Source: Pilatotrama ljubarskyi | Taxonomy: Eukaryota; Basidiomycota; Agaricomycetes; Polyporales; Polyporaceae | Length of the DNA stretch: 64,000 bases | Assembly: GCA_022385805.1 (NCBI GenBank) | Contig: MU277680.1 | Coordinates: 396,780-460,779 of the forward strand | Direction of reading: 5' to 3' | In this document: positions 30,391 to 43,002 of the stretch, in pieces | Layout of the letters: every line of letters starts with the position of its first letter | Numbering within the stretch: position 1 is the stretch's first letter | Program-made: the position numbers and the translations under genes | The notes under the pieces: generated by a model | The model's database searches: none | Told to the model about the DNA's origin: nothing | The model's input: the letters and a program-made list of their open reading frames with translations, nothing else

Positions 30391-32063
30391 GAGCCCTCAG
30401 CAAACGCCCGCGAGCGTGCTGACCCGGCCCGCCAGAACTTGGTTACGGAGTTAGCTCTGGATTTTCGCTTTCGCCGGGACGCGCATTGCGGCCCGCTCAG
30501 ACATTCGTTCATGATCGTTTCACGCCCGGTTCACGTCTCTTATCGCATACATTATTTGCCCTCGGTTTCTAGTGACGCCCCCTGGCCAGCAAAGTCCTTC
30601 CAACTTCCAACTTCCGGACCACCCCACTGTCCTCTGCCCCTCTCGGATTCCCTCAGCATCTCTTCCGCCTCTCCGCCACCTCATGTTGACGCTACGCCAC
30701 GGGGACAGTCGATTCTTTACGCACACACGCACGCACACTCGCTCGCATGATACCACATTGGGAGCTTCGGCTCGTAATTCTTGGACATAGCGCGGTACCC
30801 CTCGGGGTACCTTGTCTGCTACGTTGCTGATGGGTTATAACTCGTACATACCGCGCCATCCTCGCTAATTCGTCGTCCTTGCATTCGCGTTTCGCATTGC
30901 CTTCGCTTTGTTCTCGGGCACTCTCCGCTCCGTCCCCCTTCGTCCCCTCCATCCTCGCCCCTCATCCCCGCGCATTCCACCATCTCGTCCTCCCTCGTCT
31001 CTAGGTGTACCATCTGGGACATCTGTACATCGTGTCTCGCCGTTGTTTGGCACTCTGGTTATCTGGCATCTGCGCATCCTGAACTTTCCTTAGACGCAAG
31101 AAGTTGTATCGTTTACTGTAATATATGTCCCCTTTCATCGTCGTCTCACCGTGACGGAACGCGGTGATTCCCAGTCTGCGTTCGACTCATCGCAGACTCG
31201 CGTGTGGCCGGACAGCGGGTCCCGCCTAGAACAGCTCTAGTCTCTACCGATAACTTGCATGCATCATGGATGAGAACCATCCGACCTATTGTCCAAGCTT
31301 GCCAGTCCACGCTCAGCAGTACCGAAGGCGGGAACGGTGAAAGCCAACTGAAAGGATACCCCCCTTGCGCTCATCGTGGGCAGGCTCTCGCCTGACGTTG
31401 AGGGAGACAGCACCAGAAGCTTTTATGGGAGTGCGCACCCCATGATTCGGCGAATAGATCATTGCAATATAAGTGACACATGCATGACATAGTTGTACAA
31501 TGCCCCACAGCGACCTCGACACGGTGACCTGGTCGAGGCACTGGCACTCCCCCGACCTGAAGCGCGCAGCACAAGGCGATGCGACGAGGATGGCACGTCC
31601 CTCCGGACGTCGATGAGTATGGCATGGTGGTCCATAGCGCGCCTCCGCTTGGAGTGGCATGACATCCTTATTTTGCAAGCCTAGCAGCCGAGTGGGCGAT
31701 TACTCTGCAGGAGAAGGGGCAACATGAGCAGGCAATTCGCGAAGCAAGGCAATCAGGGGCACGCACTGGAACGAGCCCGCATTTTTCTGCGCTTGCGACG
31801 GAGTCTCCGAGACCTCTTTTTCTTCCACTTTTCTCTCATGCTAGAAAGCAACGCGGGTGAACAACAGAAACGAGGATGAGAGCGACGACGGCGACGTACG
31901 TTGTCTGTGATGGAGTGGACTGCCGAACCTTCGATCGCCGAGACGGTGGATATGGTGCCCAGGGGGAACTGTACAGTTCTGCTTATGTAAGTTCTCACGG
32001 ACATCTGTCAAGGGCGGGCGAGCGCTTCCACCCACTTTCTTGCACGCGTCGAGTGCGGACGCG
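30391..32063. other. 1.67 kb intergenic region
   Basis: No gene recognised. It contains the hairpin at 30794-30811 and several pyrimidine-rich tracts (30920-31010). Confidence 0.5.
30794..30811. repeat. Perfect 8-bp inverted repeat with 2-base loop
   Basis: GGTACCCC and GGGGTACC flank the dinucleotide TC. It lies 404 bases downstream of the coiled-coil gene stop codon. It could be a mRNA 3' hairpin or a chance palindrome. Confidence 0.6.
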
Positions 32064-33198
32064 ATGCCGAAACGTCCCAAGGTCCCCGCTGCACTTCACT
32101 CGGAACTCACAGAGTATTCATCTCTTCTGCGCGCTCTGAGGACGAGCAACACTCTTGACCTGGTCCAACATCTCGCGGAGCCTCCTCCCACCGCGTCACA
32201 CGCGACACCTGCTCTGGACGGCGTCTCTCTTCTGGACGACGAACCGGTCGACGAACCTCCCTTAACTGAATCTGCATCTCGTGATGTTCCTTCAGAGATC
32301 ACCTCCTCCACAGGGTCTCGTCTCAGTAACCAGGCTCGCAAGAAGTACGCCTCCGGCAAAGGCAAGCAGAGGGATACCTGGACTCGATGGCCTCTTCTTG
32401 CAGGCGATGTACATGTTCCCGAATGGGGTCTACATGACGAAGTCCGGCATGTTGCGCGGCAGGCCTTAGCTTCCTTCGACAGCCAGATTGCTCCTCCGCA
32501 CCCCGCAGACCAGGCCGAGGCTCTCCACATGGAGGCTCAGCCTCCTGTCACTGGACCATCCATGATCGTCTCTGACGAGGATGAAGATGAACATCCTGCG
32601 CTGACCTCTGTCGCTCTGCGGGCTTTGACTGCCGATTCGGCTGCATTCTTGTCTCAAGTCCTGGCTCTGCTCGCTGCTCATGTACCCAACACCGAGAAGA
32701 GCATGCAGAATCGTCTACGTCCTATCAACTGGGAAACGGTGATCGATATTGCTTGCACTTATGGCGTCATTACAGCGGAGTTCGTGCTGAGCATCACTGC
32801 TAAAGAGCCATCGCTAACTTTGAGCTCATAGAGCTGCTGAGCATGTACGTGCCCGTATGGCCCGCCTGTACCCGCCGACCCAGCCGAGCGGTAAGTTACA
32901 TCTTTGGCGTTGGGTGTCTTTCACTGACTGGCCCTCAGTTAGCCATCGTGCCGGTCATCTATCCGCCATGAAGCGCAATCTGGCAGAGACGTTGGCCCAG
33001 TGCGATGACGGCTTGCTCGTGCTTCCTGGCTACGAATACACTGCGCGATGTGAGTACGCATCAAGAAATTGCAGACATCTTGACCTGACGTAAATCATCA
33101 CAGCTCGACCCAAGCGCAAACGCAGCTACAAGAGGCGTGAGGGGAAGACAGAGGCAGCTCCCTCTCCCAAGCGTCAGCGTTCGGAGGACGACGGATGA
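32064..33198 (+). CDS. Basic nuclear-type protein, possibly Rrn9-like
   Basis: Four exons (32064-32779, 32832-32890, 32939-33049, 33104-33198) join to 326 codons plus stop. The first donor is GTTCGT, which fits GTNNGT but is not common; it alone keeps the frame. Residues about 100-135 read W-T-R-W-P-L-L, then V-H-V-P-E-W and D-E-V-R, a pattern I associate weakly with the Rrn9 subunit of the RNA polymerase I upstream activating factor. The middle is acidic (D-E-D-E-D-E). A block N-W-E-T-V-I-D-I-A follows, and the C-terminus is a basic K-R-K-R-S-Y-K-R-R nuclear-localisation-like tail. The gene model is well supported; the function is a guess. Confidence 0.75.
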
Positions 33199-36100
33199 TC
33201 CCTTGCTTTTGATCTTCTCGGCGTGCGACAAGTCTACTCTTGGGATCCTCTCTGGCCCTCGCCCCACGTATATGAGATGTGGTCTTCTTCGGCCACGCTT
33301 AGCGCCGTGCACCAGCGGCGCTGTCGGTGCTACATACCGTACATACGAGATGAGGTTCTTGCTCTCGTGAGCGTCGCTACCATATCAGTAAGTCTTACCT
33401 CCGTCTCGCATCAGTGTGCTCGTCACGCTGCATCGTAATGATGTTTGAGGCATTTGGCTTTAGCAAGGGCTTCCCTTGCGTTGCAGAAACCTATCTCAGC
33501 TACCTTCGGGCGGTCTGCTTTGGCAGATACGTCCGCTTTATCTGAACTTCTCTCTCGTCTGCGTCTTCTCGTCAACGTAACAGTTTACTGACGACCGCCT
33601 TCTAGACCCAACCGTCGCGCTCGCGCTCGGACAGACTACGACACCGGTCCGCCCGACCCCTGGCGACTGCAGGACAGATCCTGGTACTCGCGCCGGGGAT
33701 TACGGGACGTCGCGGTTTCCCCTGCCGCAGATGACGGATGGTGACCCTCGCCGCTCGGGTTGCTCTTGACAATGGGAACGACCTGGGCGTGCGTGGGTCG
33801 GCGCATTCGGGCGGTCGCGTGGCAGGTTGATGATGCCCGGCCCCTATGGCGCTGAGTACCGTCAATCGTACAGTCTACCGTCTCCGTCGATGTGTGCGCC
33901 CAAGCACCTCTAGTAGAATTCATCAAGTCTAATCCACACTAGACCATCGCGACGGCTCCGGTTACACTAAGATCTCGCTATTGAGCTAGCATCTCGCGCT
34001 GCCAACGAACGCAGGTATGTCCCGTGCGTCGTGCAGATACATGGTGGCCTCTGCCGGTGCGTACGTGCGTAGCCGTGGCCACGTTCCTCGTAACCTGCGC
34101 AAGAGTATCACCATATCTGGGCCTGAGACGTTGTTGCAGGTGCAAGGTCACCGTGCATGGCATGCATACTACCTCTGCGCCCCGAGTGCTGGTCGTGGTC
34201 TTTGCATCTTTACATATTGACAATACGGGACTGACCATGATCCCCTCGATCTTGCCGCACCGCCAATTCAATGATGTTCCGCCACACACTCGCACTTGCG
34301 TGATGGCCGCTGCGCATGGGACACCTGCTGCCAAGTTGTGCCAGCGTCGTGATGTTGAAGGCTGCGCCTTCAATCGTACATGAACGCAATTTCACTCCAG
34401 TCCATACATGGCTGAGGCAGGCTGGGGGTGGGTCTACGTAGTAGCAGCCTGCAGGCAGAGCATGCGAGATCTTGCGCAGAGCCTTGCTGGCGGTACGGAT
34501 AGACGAGAGCAGCGACCCTTCGGATGCACTTGTAGCTACAAAGCGCTAGCGCTGCATGCTGCAGGGCGGTGATTTCGGGAGTGCTGCTGGTGTGTACGAA
34601 TCTGAAGGAGCAATCGTCACTGACCGGTCAAAGTGGGCTCTGCGGGCGTATGCATCTCGAATGCGCATGCGCGCAGGAAACCCTGGAACCGACGTGCGAG
34701 GTACCAGGCCAGAGCGATATCATATGTATTGTAAGTACCAGCATATCAGGGACGTCCACCTTCCGCGCAGATTGTACCGTGTCGCGTGCGCGCTCGACGC
34801 CTCCCTTCGGCACGCTCATTGGGCGTAGGCCGCAGTAAAGGCGAGAGCCACGCAGCATCCAATGTTTGACATCGGGAAAGCCAGAAGTTGACGGTATCAT
34901 CCGTCACGCCACTCTCAACTCACCATCGTATGCCGGGCCTTGCCTCCGCGGACAGCGTGCGAGCGAGCAGCATGCGCCACCCTCAGCGACGGAGCTTGGG
35001 CGGAGAAGGTGCATGCGCAAAGCGGATATTCCGACTCGAGACGTTGGGCGTTAGGAAGGGCATTCCCCGTTCCGCAGGTGGCGACTTTGGCTTTGGAGCC
35101 CGACGACCAGTGTGGACGCCATTCGCAGAGGCGGTACCTACGTGCGCGTGTTGCAAGTCAGGGTTGCGATGAGTGCGCATGATGACCTATCCGAACGCAG
35201 CTGGGTAGGATCGTCCGCTAGCTGCGCACCTGACCGTCCATGTAGGCTCGCGTTTGAGGGGAGAATTGGAATTTGGGCGAGGGGACAGCGCGACGGTCGA
35301 CGCACCTGTGCTGGGCTATGTAGCCTAAATGTGATGTGCGCTGTTGGGGGCGCACGTAGGCGGGACGCTGTCTGACCATCCATGCGCGTTAGAGTGCTAA
35401 CACGAGTGTTGCTAAAGGCTCTACACCAAGCGCGAAACAAAACAATGCTGGGACCCGTAAAGTGGGCATTCGATGTGGACGTCATGACGGCGGACGAAAC
35501 GTCGCGGTCTCATACGGCCGTGTGCCTGCAGCGAGCTTAGAGCTTCGAGCTTCGTTATTGCCTGGTCCATGGTAAGGGAACAGGTTCCCTATGCATAGCC
35601 ATTTCGGAGGGGTTACGTCGGGGGAATGTGGCCTCGGTCCGTCGCCGGGCGCAAACCTACAGTACCGTCGGCACGGGTGTTCTTCGTGCACGCGTGAGGC
35701 CTCGAGCCGGCATGCACCGGGAGGTCGAAGATCCCGGCGTCGGATGACGACGAGGGCGAGGGTGAGGGACAGATGTCTTGATGGCGGGAGAAAGGGCCAG
35801 ATACAGCACCGTGCTACGCTACATCTGTGCAGTAGGCGCATCAGTGCGCGTAGAACTACGCGCCCGACATCGGGCTGGATGGACTCCGCGTCCGCATGCA
35901 GCCCGAACGGATGCTGGCTTTCAAAGAGCTCACATTGATGAGACACCCAGCCAGCGCAGATGATAGGATGGATGGATGGAAGACAAGTAGAGCACATGCG
36001 TGGCAGTACGGAGACAGCAGCTCAGTCTATTGGACTGAGCATGACGAATAGCAGTTCAGGGCTTGATTTGATGGTGCAGAATCGCGGGGTCGTGGCGCGC

Positions 36101-36555
36101 CTGCTAGGTTACTTTGAGTGTATCTCCTCAGGTACGGCTGACATGAGAAGGACACGGTCAGCGACTGTCCCCGGGCTCGCGAGAGCTGGGCGTGGCGGGA
36201 TGCGGTCAAAGAAGATCAGCGAGCACATGCCAGAGGCAGCGTCGGGATGCCGTAATGCCCAAATGGGGCGATATGCCACAACAGGGCCAAACAGAGGGAG
36301 ACGGGGACTGTGCAAGCGCCGAGGACGATGATGGTCGCAACACAGACGCAGGCGGCGTCAAGACATCGCTGATGGCCAAAGTCAATATTATCACTTCCTT
36401 TCCCTCCTCCCCTTCTCATCCTCCCCTTGCCCGTCGTCGTCCTCGTCGTCCCCCGAGTCAACCTCGTCGTGCTGCAAGGTACCCTCACTAGCCCTCCCAC
36501 CCCCACCGTTCTATGTCTGGTTCCTTTCGCGCTCCCCTGCCGCGTCCGTGTCCCG
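33199..36555. other. 3.4 kb gene-free region
   Basis: Longest unannotated stretch between genes here. Frames are short, out of phase and rich in Cys/Arg/His as expected for non-coding GC-rich DNA. A short GGAT microsatellite lies at 35966-35980. Alternating purine-pyrimidine words such as GCATGCGCGCAG occur near 34660. No transposon domain was recognised. Confidence 0.5.
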
Positions 36556-39500
36556 ATGCTCTCGTCCGTCTTCAACGTCAACAGGCGCAACAAGACCCAG
36601 AGCCGGAAGAAGTTTTCGACGATAACATCTATCCGACGCGTCCAGTCGCCACCATCTCCCGCCTCGTTTGTCTCCCCGGAGATCGTCGAGATCAATGAGC
36701 AAGGCCCCTTCGGCGGGACTTTTCCAGAAGGCCGCGCGCCAGCGTCCAGTTTAGAGCGCTCTACCGCCTCTGTAGCATCGCCTCAGCTCCAGCTCGAGTT
36801 CGATGCAGACGAGCCGCTCATTCCTCCCAGTATCCTCCCTCAGGCCGGCAAACGCACGCCTCCGAAGCGTAATGTCTCCCTGCCCAATGGTGGCCGCAGT
36901 ACTGCGGAAGGAAGCGCCTCTCGAGCTCGAATGGGTCCCGAGGACAACACGCTATGGGAGGAACCGCTGCAGGTGCGCCCGACATTTGTGTTCTCCGTTC
37001 ATGTATCTGAATTGTTTTACCTCATTCAGCCCAATCGCTTGCAAGTGGACACTTCCGCACTGAACGGACGCAGTTCGGAGGACGCTTCCGAGAATGTGTG
37101 TACCTGAGAGCCTACGCACCCACGCATATACTGAGACGCGTCGCAGAGCACGCTGCACTCCAGGAAACCAACGCCATCCCCGATCAAGATACCCAACAAC
37201 TCGACCAGCGCAAAAATCAGGGTGCAATCTTCCTCGGAGTCGGAGAGCGCTGATACCCACGCAGCCAACCCGCCGTCCGGTCCGACCAAGAGCAGCCATC
37301 CACCGACCCCCTCCTCTGCCGTTACAGATGACATTGCCTCGGCAATCTCTGGTACGAGCATGGCACGTGCTCTCGTCGCGACGTCGTTCATCCTCTCGAA
37401 CGAGTCGCGTGCTTCGAAGTACAAGTCTGGTGTGACGCGCCAGGACTCGGCCACCCTGCCCAGGGGCGAGCATCCTCTTATCAACTCTCCCTATATGCGC
37501 GAGCGGCGAGCGAGTAGCGGCGAATCGGGCAGCGCACGGTCGTCTTCTGTTCCTCCTGTTCCCCGACTGCCATCTCGTTCGGAACTGGGGCTCAGTTTGG
37601 ACGGGGCAAGTGGAGACAAGAGCCAGCGCAACTCGGTGGTTGTGGTGCTTGATAGCGGGGAAAGCGACCAGTTGGTGCCACCTCCACAGCTAAAGCGGCC
37701 GAAGAGCACAGGTCGGCTTCGCAGGGAACAGACCATCAGTATGCCACCTATCTCTCCCATCTCAGAAGCATCATCACCTGCTCCCTCGGTGCCGGAGACT
37801 CCAGGAGCCATTGGATTGAGCACGTCCAACCCCTCCAACGGTTCCAACCGCTCATTAGCGAACTCCTTCGCACAGCAGCGGGCTCTTACGCTCTCGGAGG
37901 GGAATACGAGTTCATCGTCGCTCGGGACGGAGGCGTCAAGTCACGTCCGCGCTGCCACAGAGCCTGGAGGACCGAGCACTGCCGCAGACAGACGACCGTC
38001 GAATGCCTCCAAGCCGAAGCTCCCGCTGGCGGCCGGATTCGACAGGAGTGGTGCAGCGATGCCGGGCACGATGCGATCCTCCGGTGCGTTCGCAGTGTCG
38101 AACGGCCGTCTCGCGGTGACACGTACGCTGTCTGAGACTGGCGTACCTCGCGGTCCGGCGGCAGGGCCCTCCAGACCCGCTGTGCTCCTGCCTATCGGCG
38201 AACGACCTTCTTCTGTGGTCATCTCGCCGTCGCCCCAGCCGTCTGCGACTTCCAACATAGGCGCGCCCACTCCCACGTCGTCGCGCGTGGGAGCCTCGAA
38301 TTTGTCCTCAGTTGACACGCCTGTCGACTCCCCTGACTTGCTAGATAACTTCCCCCTACAAATCGCACGAGAGCGTTCGGCGGGCCCTCCCCCTCCGCTT
38401 CCCTTAGGACGCCGCTCGGAAGAGAACAGCGCCATACCGACCCCGCTGCAAAGCTCGAGCGGTGAGTCGATGTCGGGCGGGTCGATGAACCGCCAGACGT
38501 TCCCCGAGACTCCGAACGCGTTCTCTCCTCTCTGGTCCGGCACCTTTGCATCCCCGTCACCGAACGGGCCGCGTAGTTCTGTAGACCAGAGCCTCGGACG
38601 GAACGGGAGCACGATGCGCACGCAGGGCCTTATTGACATGACGCGCATGGCGTCACGAGGGCCCGGCGGGAGGGTATCAGGCACAATTTTCGCGAAACCG
38701 TCCGCTCGATCATCGCGGGTTCCCCCTACACCGCCGCTCACGGGCGAGAGCACGAACGATTCGCAGCCGGACAGCCCAGTGGTCGCAGATGCACCTGTGT
38801 CTCAGGCTATCAAACGTCTCACTGCGATCGAGGAGCAGGTCGCGTCGCGGAGCGTGTCTCAGTACTCTACAATCCCGGAGCCGCCGACGAGCGGCGCAAT
38901 GTTTGGTAGCGAGGCGTTTGCGGGACAGCAGCAGCAGGCCCAGCAGATGAGCAAGCCGCGGGGCGCACGGGATAGGTCGGAATCCATGACCGTGCGGTCG
39001 AGGAATGGGAGTGTCGCGCAGAGCGAAGCCCCGAGTCAGCCGCAGACCCAGACCTCGTCCAGTTTGTCTGCAGCTGCACAGGCTAAGGCAGCAGAAGCAT
39101 CCTCTCACCGGCATATGCGCTCCGTTACGAACCCAGACGAACCGCTCGCGTCGCCTCCGCCATCGTATCCCGCCACGTTCGACCCGCCTCCTCCCCCGAC
39201 GCCCCTTTTCCCCGCGCGCTCCGACACAGCTGATTCCTCGGAGCAGTCGTACCGCTCGAGTTTGCATTCCGGATCCACGCACCTGCAGGCGTCCTCCTCG
39301 CAGACCTCGATCCCGCAGAAACGCTCGCTGTCACCGTTTCCGTCGCCCCCGCCGTCCTCGGTGCCGCTCCCCCCATCGCCCGGTCGCTCAAGGCTGGATG
39401 CACATGCGTCTTCCATCAGTGTAGAGCAGCCTCCGCCTCCCTACATGGAAATGGCCCGCGGCTCGACTCCGCCCGTCCCTCCCGCGGCTACGCCTCCCAC

Positions 39501-40935
39501 TCCTCCAACGCTAGGACCTGCTCCGAACTCTCGATCTGAGGTTCAAGCCCCTCTGGCACCTCCCAGTACTCCGCTGCGCGCTGCGTTAACGCCCGATTCG
39601 ACTCCCACAAAGCGTCCACCGCGGACTCGCCCTCCTCTTCCCCACGGTCCGAGAGCACCGAGCTACGGCTCCGCCGCTGCTCGTATGCGCGCAGGCTCCG
39701 TGTCCTCGTTGAACAACGGCACTGCAGCCGGCGGCACATCACGGATGGTGTCGATGGCATCACAATCCGCGCCGCGCTTCCAACCCTCGCGTGTCAAATT
39801 CCGTGGGCTGACGATGGAGGCGGCGCAGTGGACGCTGACGTCGGAGCAGCTGCAGCACATCGTGTCGACCGCGATTCGGCAGTCCGCAGACGCGTCGGCG
39901 ATTAGGATTCTCCCGCAGGAGACCCTCGAGCAGGACCTCCCTGCGGAGATACAGCGACTCGAGGCGCGCAGTGCGGAGTTGAAGACGAGCTACAAGCTGG
40001 GCGTGCGTCGGCGGAATGCTAGCTTGGCCACTCTGGCTCGCATCGCGGAGGGTGTGGAACATGCGGAGCCGAACACGGCGACGCGCGTTGCGGAGGAGCT
40101 GCACGAGATGAACGAGAGCCTGGACCAGACGGCGGAGGAGTTGTACACCGTGACGGACCAGCTCGGCCAGCTGGTGCGTCTCCGCGACCTGCACCAGCGG
40201 AGTGCCCTCGCGATGGCGCTGCGCAAACTCAATTCGAGCTTCCTCAAGCAAGTCGGCGAGGTGCAGCGGCTTCGCGAGACCGTGGAGACCCTCGAGGCGG
40301 AGCGCGACGAAGCGTGGCAAGAAGCACAGGAGGTCGCGCAGGAGTTCGACGACTTTACGGACCGCATCATGTTGGAACCGGCGCCGTCATCCGGCAAGGA
40401 GCTCACCCCGAGCCGCCGTTCGAGCCGTGTCTTGGTTGCCCGCAAGAACAGCCAGCGCGCCTCGAAGGCTGGTCTGCGCACCTCCGTGTACAGACGGAGT
40501 CAGCGTTCATCCACGAGCAGCAGCCATCGGTACAGCGGGGCTGCGTCCCCGGGGCCGTGGCAGCTAGCCGGCGGCTCCGAGGACATTCCGCCTGTTCCTC
40601 CTATTCCTTCGCGTCGGGACCTCGTCCGCTTCCCGTCAGGAGATTTGCCGACGCGCAGCTCTATGGGTACGTCAATCGGGCATCATGAACGCGTTGTATC
40701 TGTTGCTGACTACAGCGCAGACTCGCCTTCATCCGAGCTGCGGGCGATGGTGCAGGCGCAGAAGGAGCTATGCGAGATGCTGGGCATCTCGCTGGAGGAA
40801 CTGAAGGTCCACCAACCTTCGCGCCGTCAGTCGATGTCCGCGCTGCCTGGCCCGAAGAGCCCTGCGTCTGCGGCTCCGACACGGCGCAACTCTGACATCG
40901 TCACGCCCAACCATCAACGCTCCTTCAAAGTCTAG
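36556..40935 (+). CDS. Very long Ser/Pro-rich protein with C-terminal coiled coil, function unknown
   Basis: Exons 36556-36972, 37030-37095 and 37147-40935 join in phase 0 to 1423 codons plus stop. Residues 1-1090 are disordered and dominated by Ser, Pro, Thr and Gly, with proline runs that could bind SH3 or WW domains (for example P-P-P-P-P-T-P-L-F-P and P-S-P-P-P-S-S-V-P-L-P-P-S-P). Residues about 1090-1310 hold an alpha-helical coiled coil (L-E-A-R-S-A-E-L-K, H-E-M-N-E-S-L-D-Q-T-A-E-E-L, R-E-T-V-E-T-L-E-A-E-R-D-E-A-W). The last 60 residues contain a second short helix, K-E-L-C-E-M-L-G-I-S-L-E-E-L-K. The architecture suits a cytoskeletal or polarity scaffold, but no homologous family is recognised. 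An upstream methionine in frame was not chosen because it lies in a low-quality stretch. Confidence 0.83.
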
Positions 40936-43002
40936 TTGACCTTGGCGCACGTAGTACGTACACTTCCCTCGCATTTTTACCACCGTACAGGGTCGCTGAC
41001 CATCATCGTCCCAGTCATCATGATTTAACGCCTATTTATTGCTTTGGACATTCCTTCCCGTCTAATAGTACAGTACAGCCCCCGGATCGCTCTGCTCTCG
41101 GTACCACATTCCTTTGCCTATTTACCATACCATCGCACGCAAATACCTCGTCGCATGTCGCATGTTCCCCCCCGCATCCGGACCCTCGCTGTTCATGAGA
41201 GTTGCATATATCCCCTTGTTGTATGTTCCGCTCTGCTGCATCTCTCTCGCAGCAGGGTGGATTTGCTCTCGCACGTAGAATGGCAATGTTGCTGATGTTC
41301 GTGAATTCACAAACGAGGTACAGCAAACCGTCTAATGCGAGGCCTGGTTGCTGTGAACCCGGGTGACTTGAACTAGGAGAAGAGACTGAAGCTCAGGTCG
41401 GGAGGTGCATATGATATTCGGTGGCCTACAGTGCTAAGCACCATGAGGCGACGATAACACGGCACTTACGACTTTTTGTATGCTAGATGGCATAAAGCAT
41501 TCGTATCGAAGTCTGGTCGGAGTCGCTGTACATGCTTGCAAGAGTGCGAAATGGAAATATCAAATCGTAGACGATCAACGAAAATTAAGAGGACAGGCCA
41601 CTGGGGCATAGTATCAACGCGGACAAGTCCGGAACGCGTTCCTCTACGCAAACCTGGGGTCTTTAGGAATCGGATGCGCCAGTCGACCAGGTGGAGAGCG
41701 CGGCGAGGTTGCAGGTCGCAACCATGCATAACAGAACGCGCAGCTATAACGGGCTAGTCATACTCAACGCGTACAGGTTCGAATGGTCCGGGAGTGTGCC
41801 AAATGCGCCGACTCACTAGCGTGTGAGCATGCTGGATCGTGCAAGGGACAGTGGTTCGCTAGTGTCTCAGCAAGGATGCTTCCTCCTCATCTGGCATCCT
41901 ATTCCAAGCACGTGCGCTACTTCAGCACTGGAGTTGAAGAGAGGTCGATCCTCATCGTCTATCACCCTGAGAACACCAGGCGTGAGGTGCATAGGATTGT
42001 CCCGGTGGTAGATGAGGCGCTGCATCGCTTCGCGTACTACTGTATGTTACACATTGAGCATGCAGTAGCCTGAGCAGTCCGAGCCTTCATACATAGCAGT
42101 CAATGTGTGTGACTCATGCCAACGGTGCGCACTCATACTTCCCGACCGTAAGGATCATTCTTGGCGGATGAACAAGCGCCGCGATCCCCGATGCGGGTGT
42201 GGCACTGCCACCGGCTATTTCTATGATCTTATCTCTTCCTTCCCGGCGTTGGCGGGCTGGGTGCTGGACGGTTTGACCACTACCACCATCACCTCGTCCT
42301 CATTGTCTTGTGGCTGTAGACCGGAAGGCGTTTTATGCGATGCTATGCTCTTGAGCTGCATGCTCATGAAAGACTGTCTGCTCTGAGTACCACCCGCAGA
42401 CGAAGGTCGGAGACGCTGGGTGACGGCCATTCCGGTGCTAGCAGAGTTCGACTATTCTCTCACTCTCACGAACATCGTCTTCGCACTATCGTCTGCTATA
42501 TGCGCCACCGGATACAGAAGGGCCGTATCATAACGGCGTAGATGAGTATATTTCCAGTGCTATTCCCGCGAGCACGGTCCCACAGTGCTCGAACGCTCGG
42601 TCAGTCCGTTGCGACAGTTACTGAAGCGTTGGACTGCGTTCGTGCGCAGCAAGACTTCCTCATGGGCCTGTGAGTGCACTGCTATTTGGACAGAGATGAT
42701 CACTTCGTGCAGTTCCCATCCGCCAACGAGTGGCTTATCCACTCGCCCTCTGCAGTCTCCGTGAACCCCGTCAGGCATGGGGTGTGGCGGATTGCAAGAC
42801 GATGATACGGTCACAATGCCCTCGACAAGCCAGTCGCGCGCCAGCTCTATGAATGAAACCTCGGGGCGTGCTCTCGACAGAGAGATAAAAGCTTGTCCGT
42901 CAGCTGCGCGCCCGCCCCATCTTGTTACCTTTCTCCGCGTCCTCCAGCTGTCCTGAGTCTTTGGTGCGCCGGCGTGCGCAGGATCGAAAAGTTGTTTCTC
43001 CT
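40936..43002. other. 2.1 kb region without a confident gene
   Basis: Frames of 90-96 codons at 41783-42073 and 42105-42386 (+) and a minus-strand frame at 42430-42221 with an acidic D-N-E-D-E-V-M-V-V-V-V stretch may be remnants of a gene or transposon, but nothing could be identified. GATAAAAG near 42886, 117 bases before the 7TM start codon, is a possible TATA element. Confidence 0.4.

Noticed and set aside
41765..41785. GGTTCGAATGG word as a possible tRNA T arm.
   Set aside because: No cloverleaf can be drawn on either strand.
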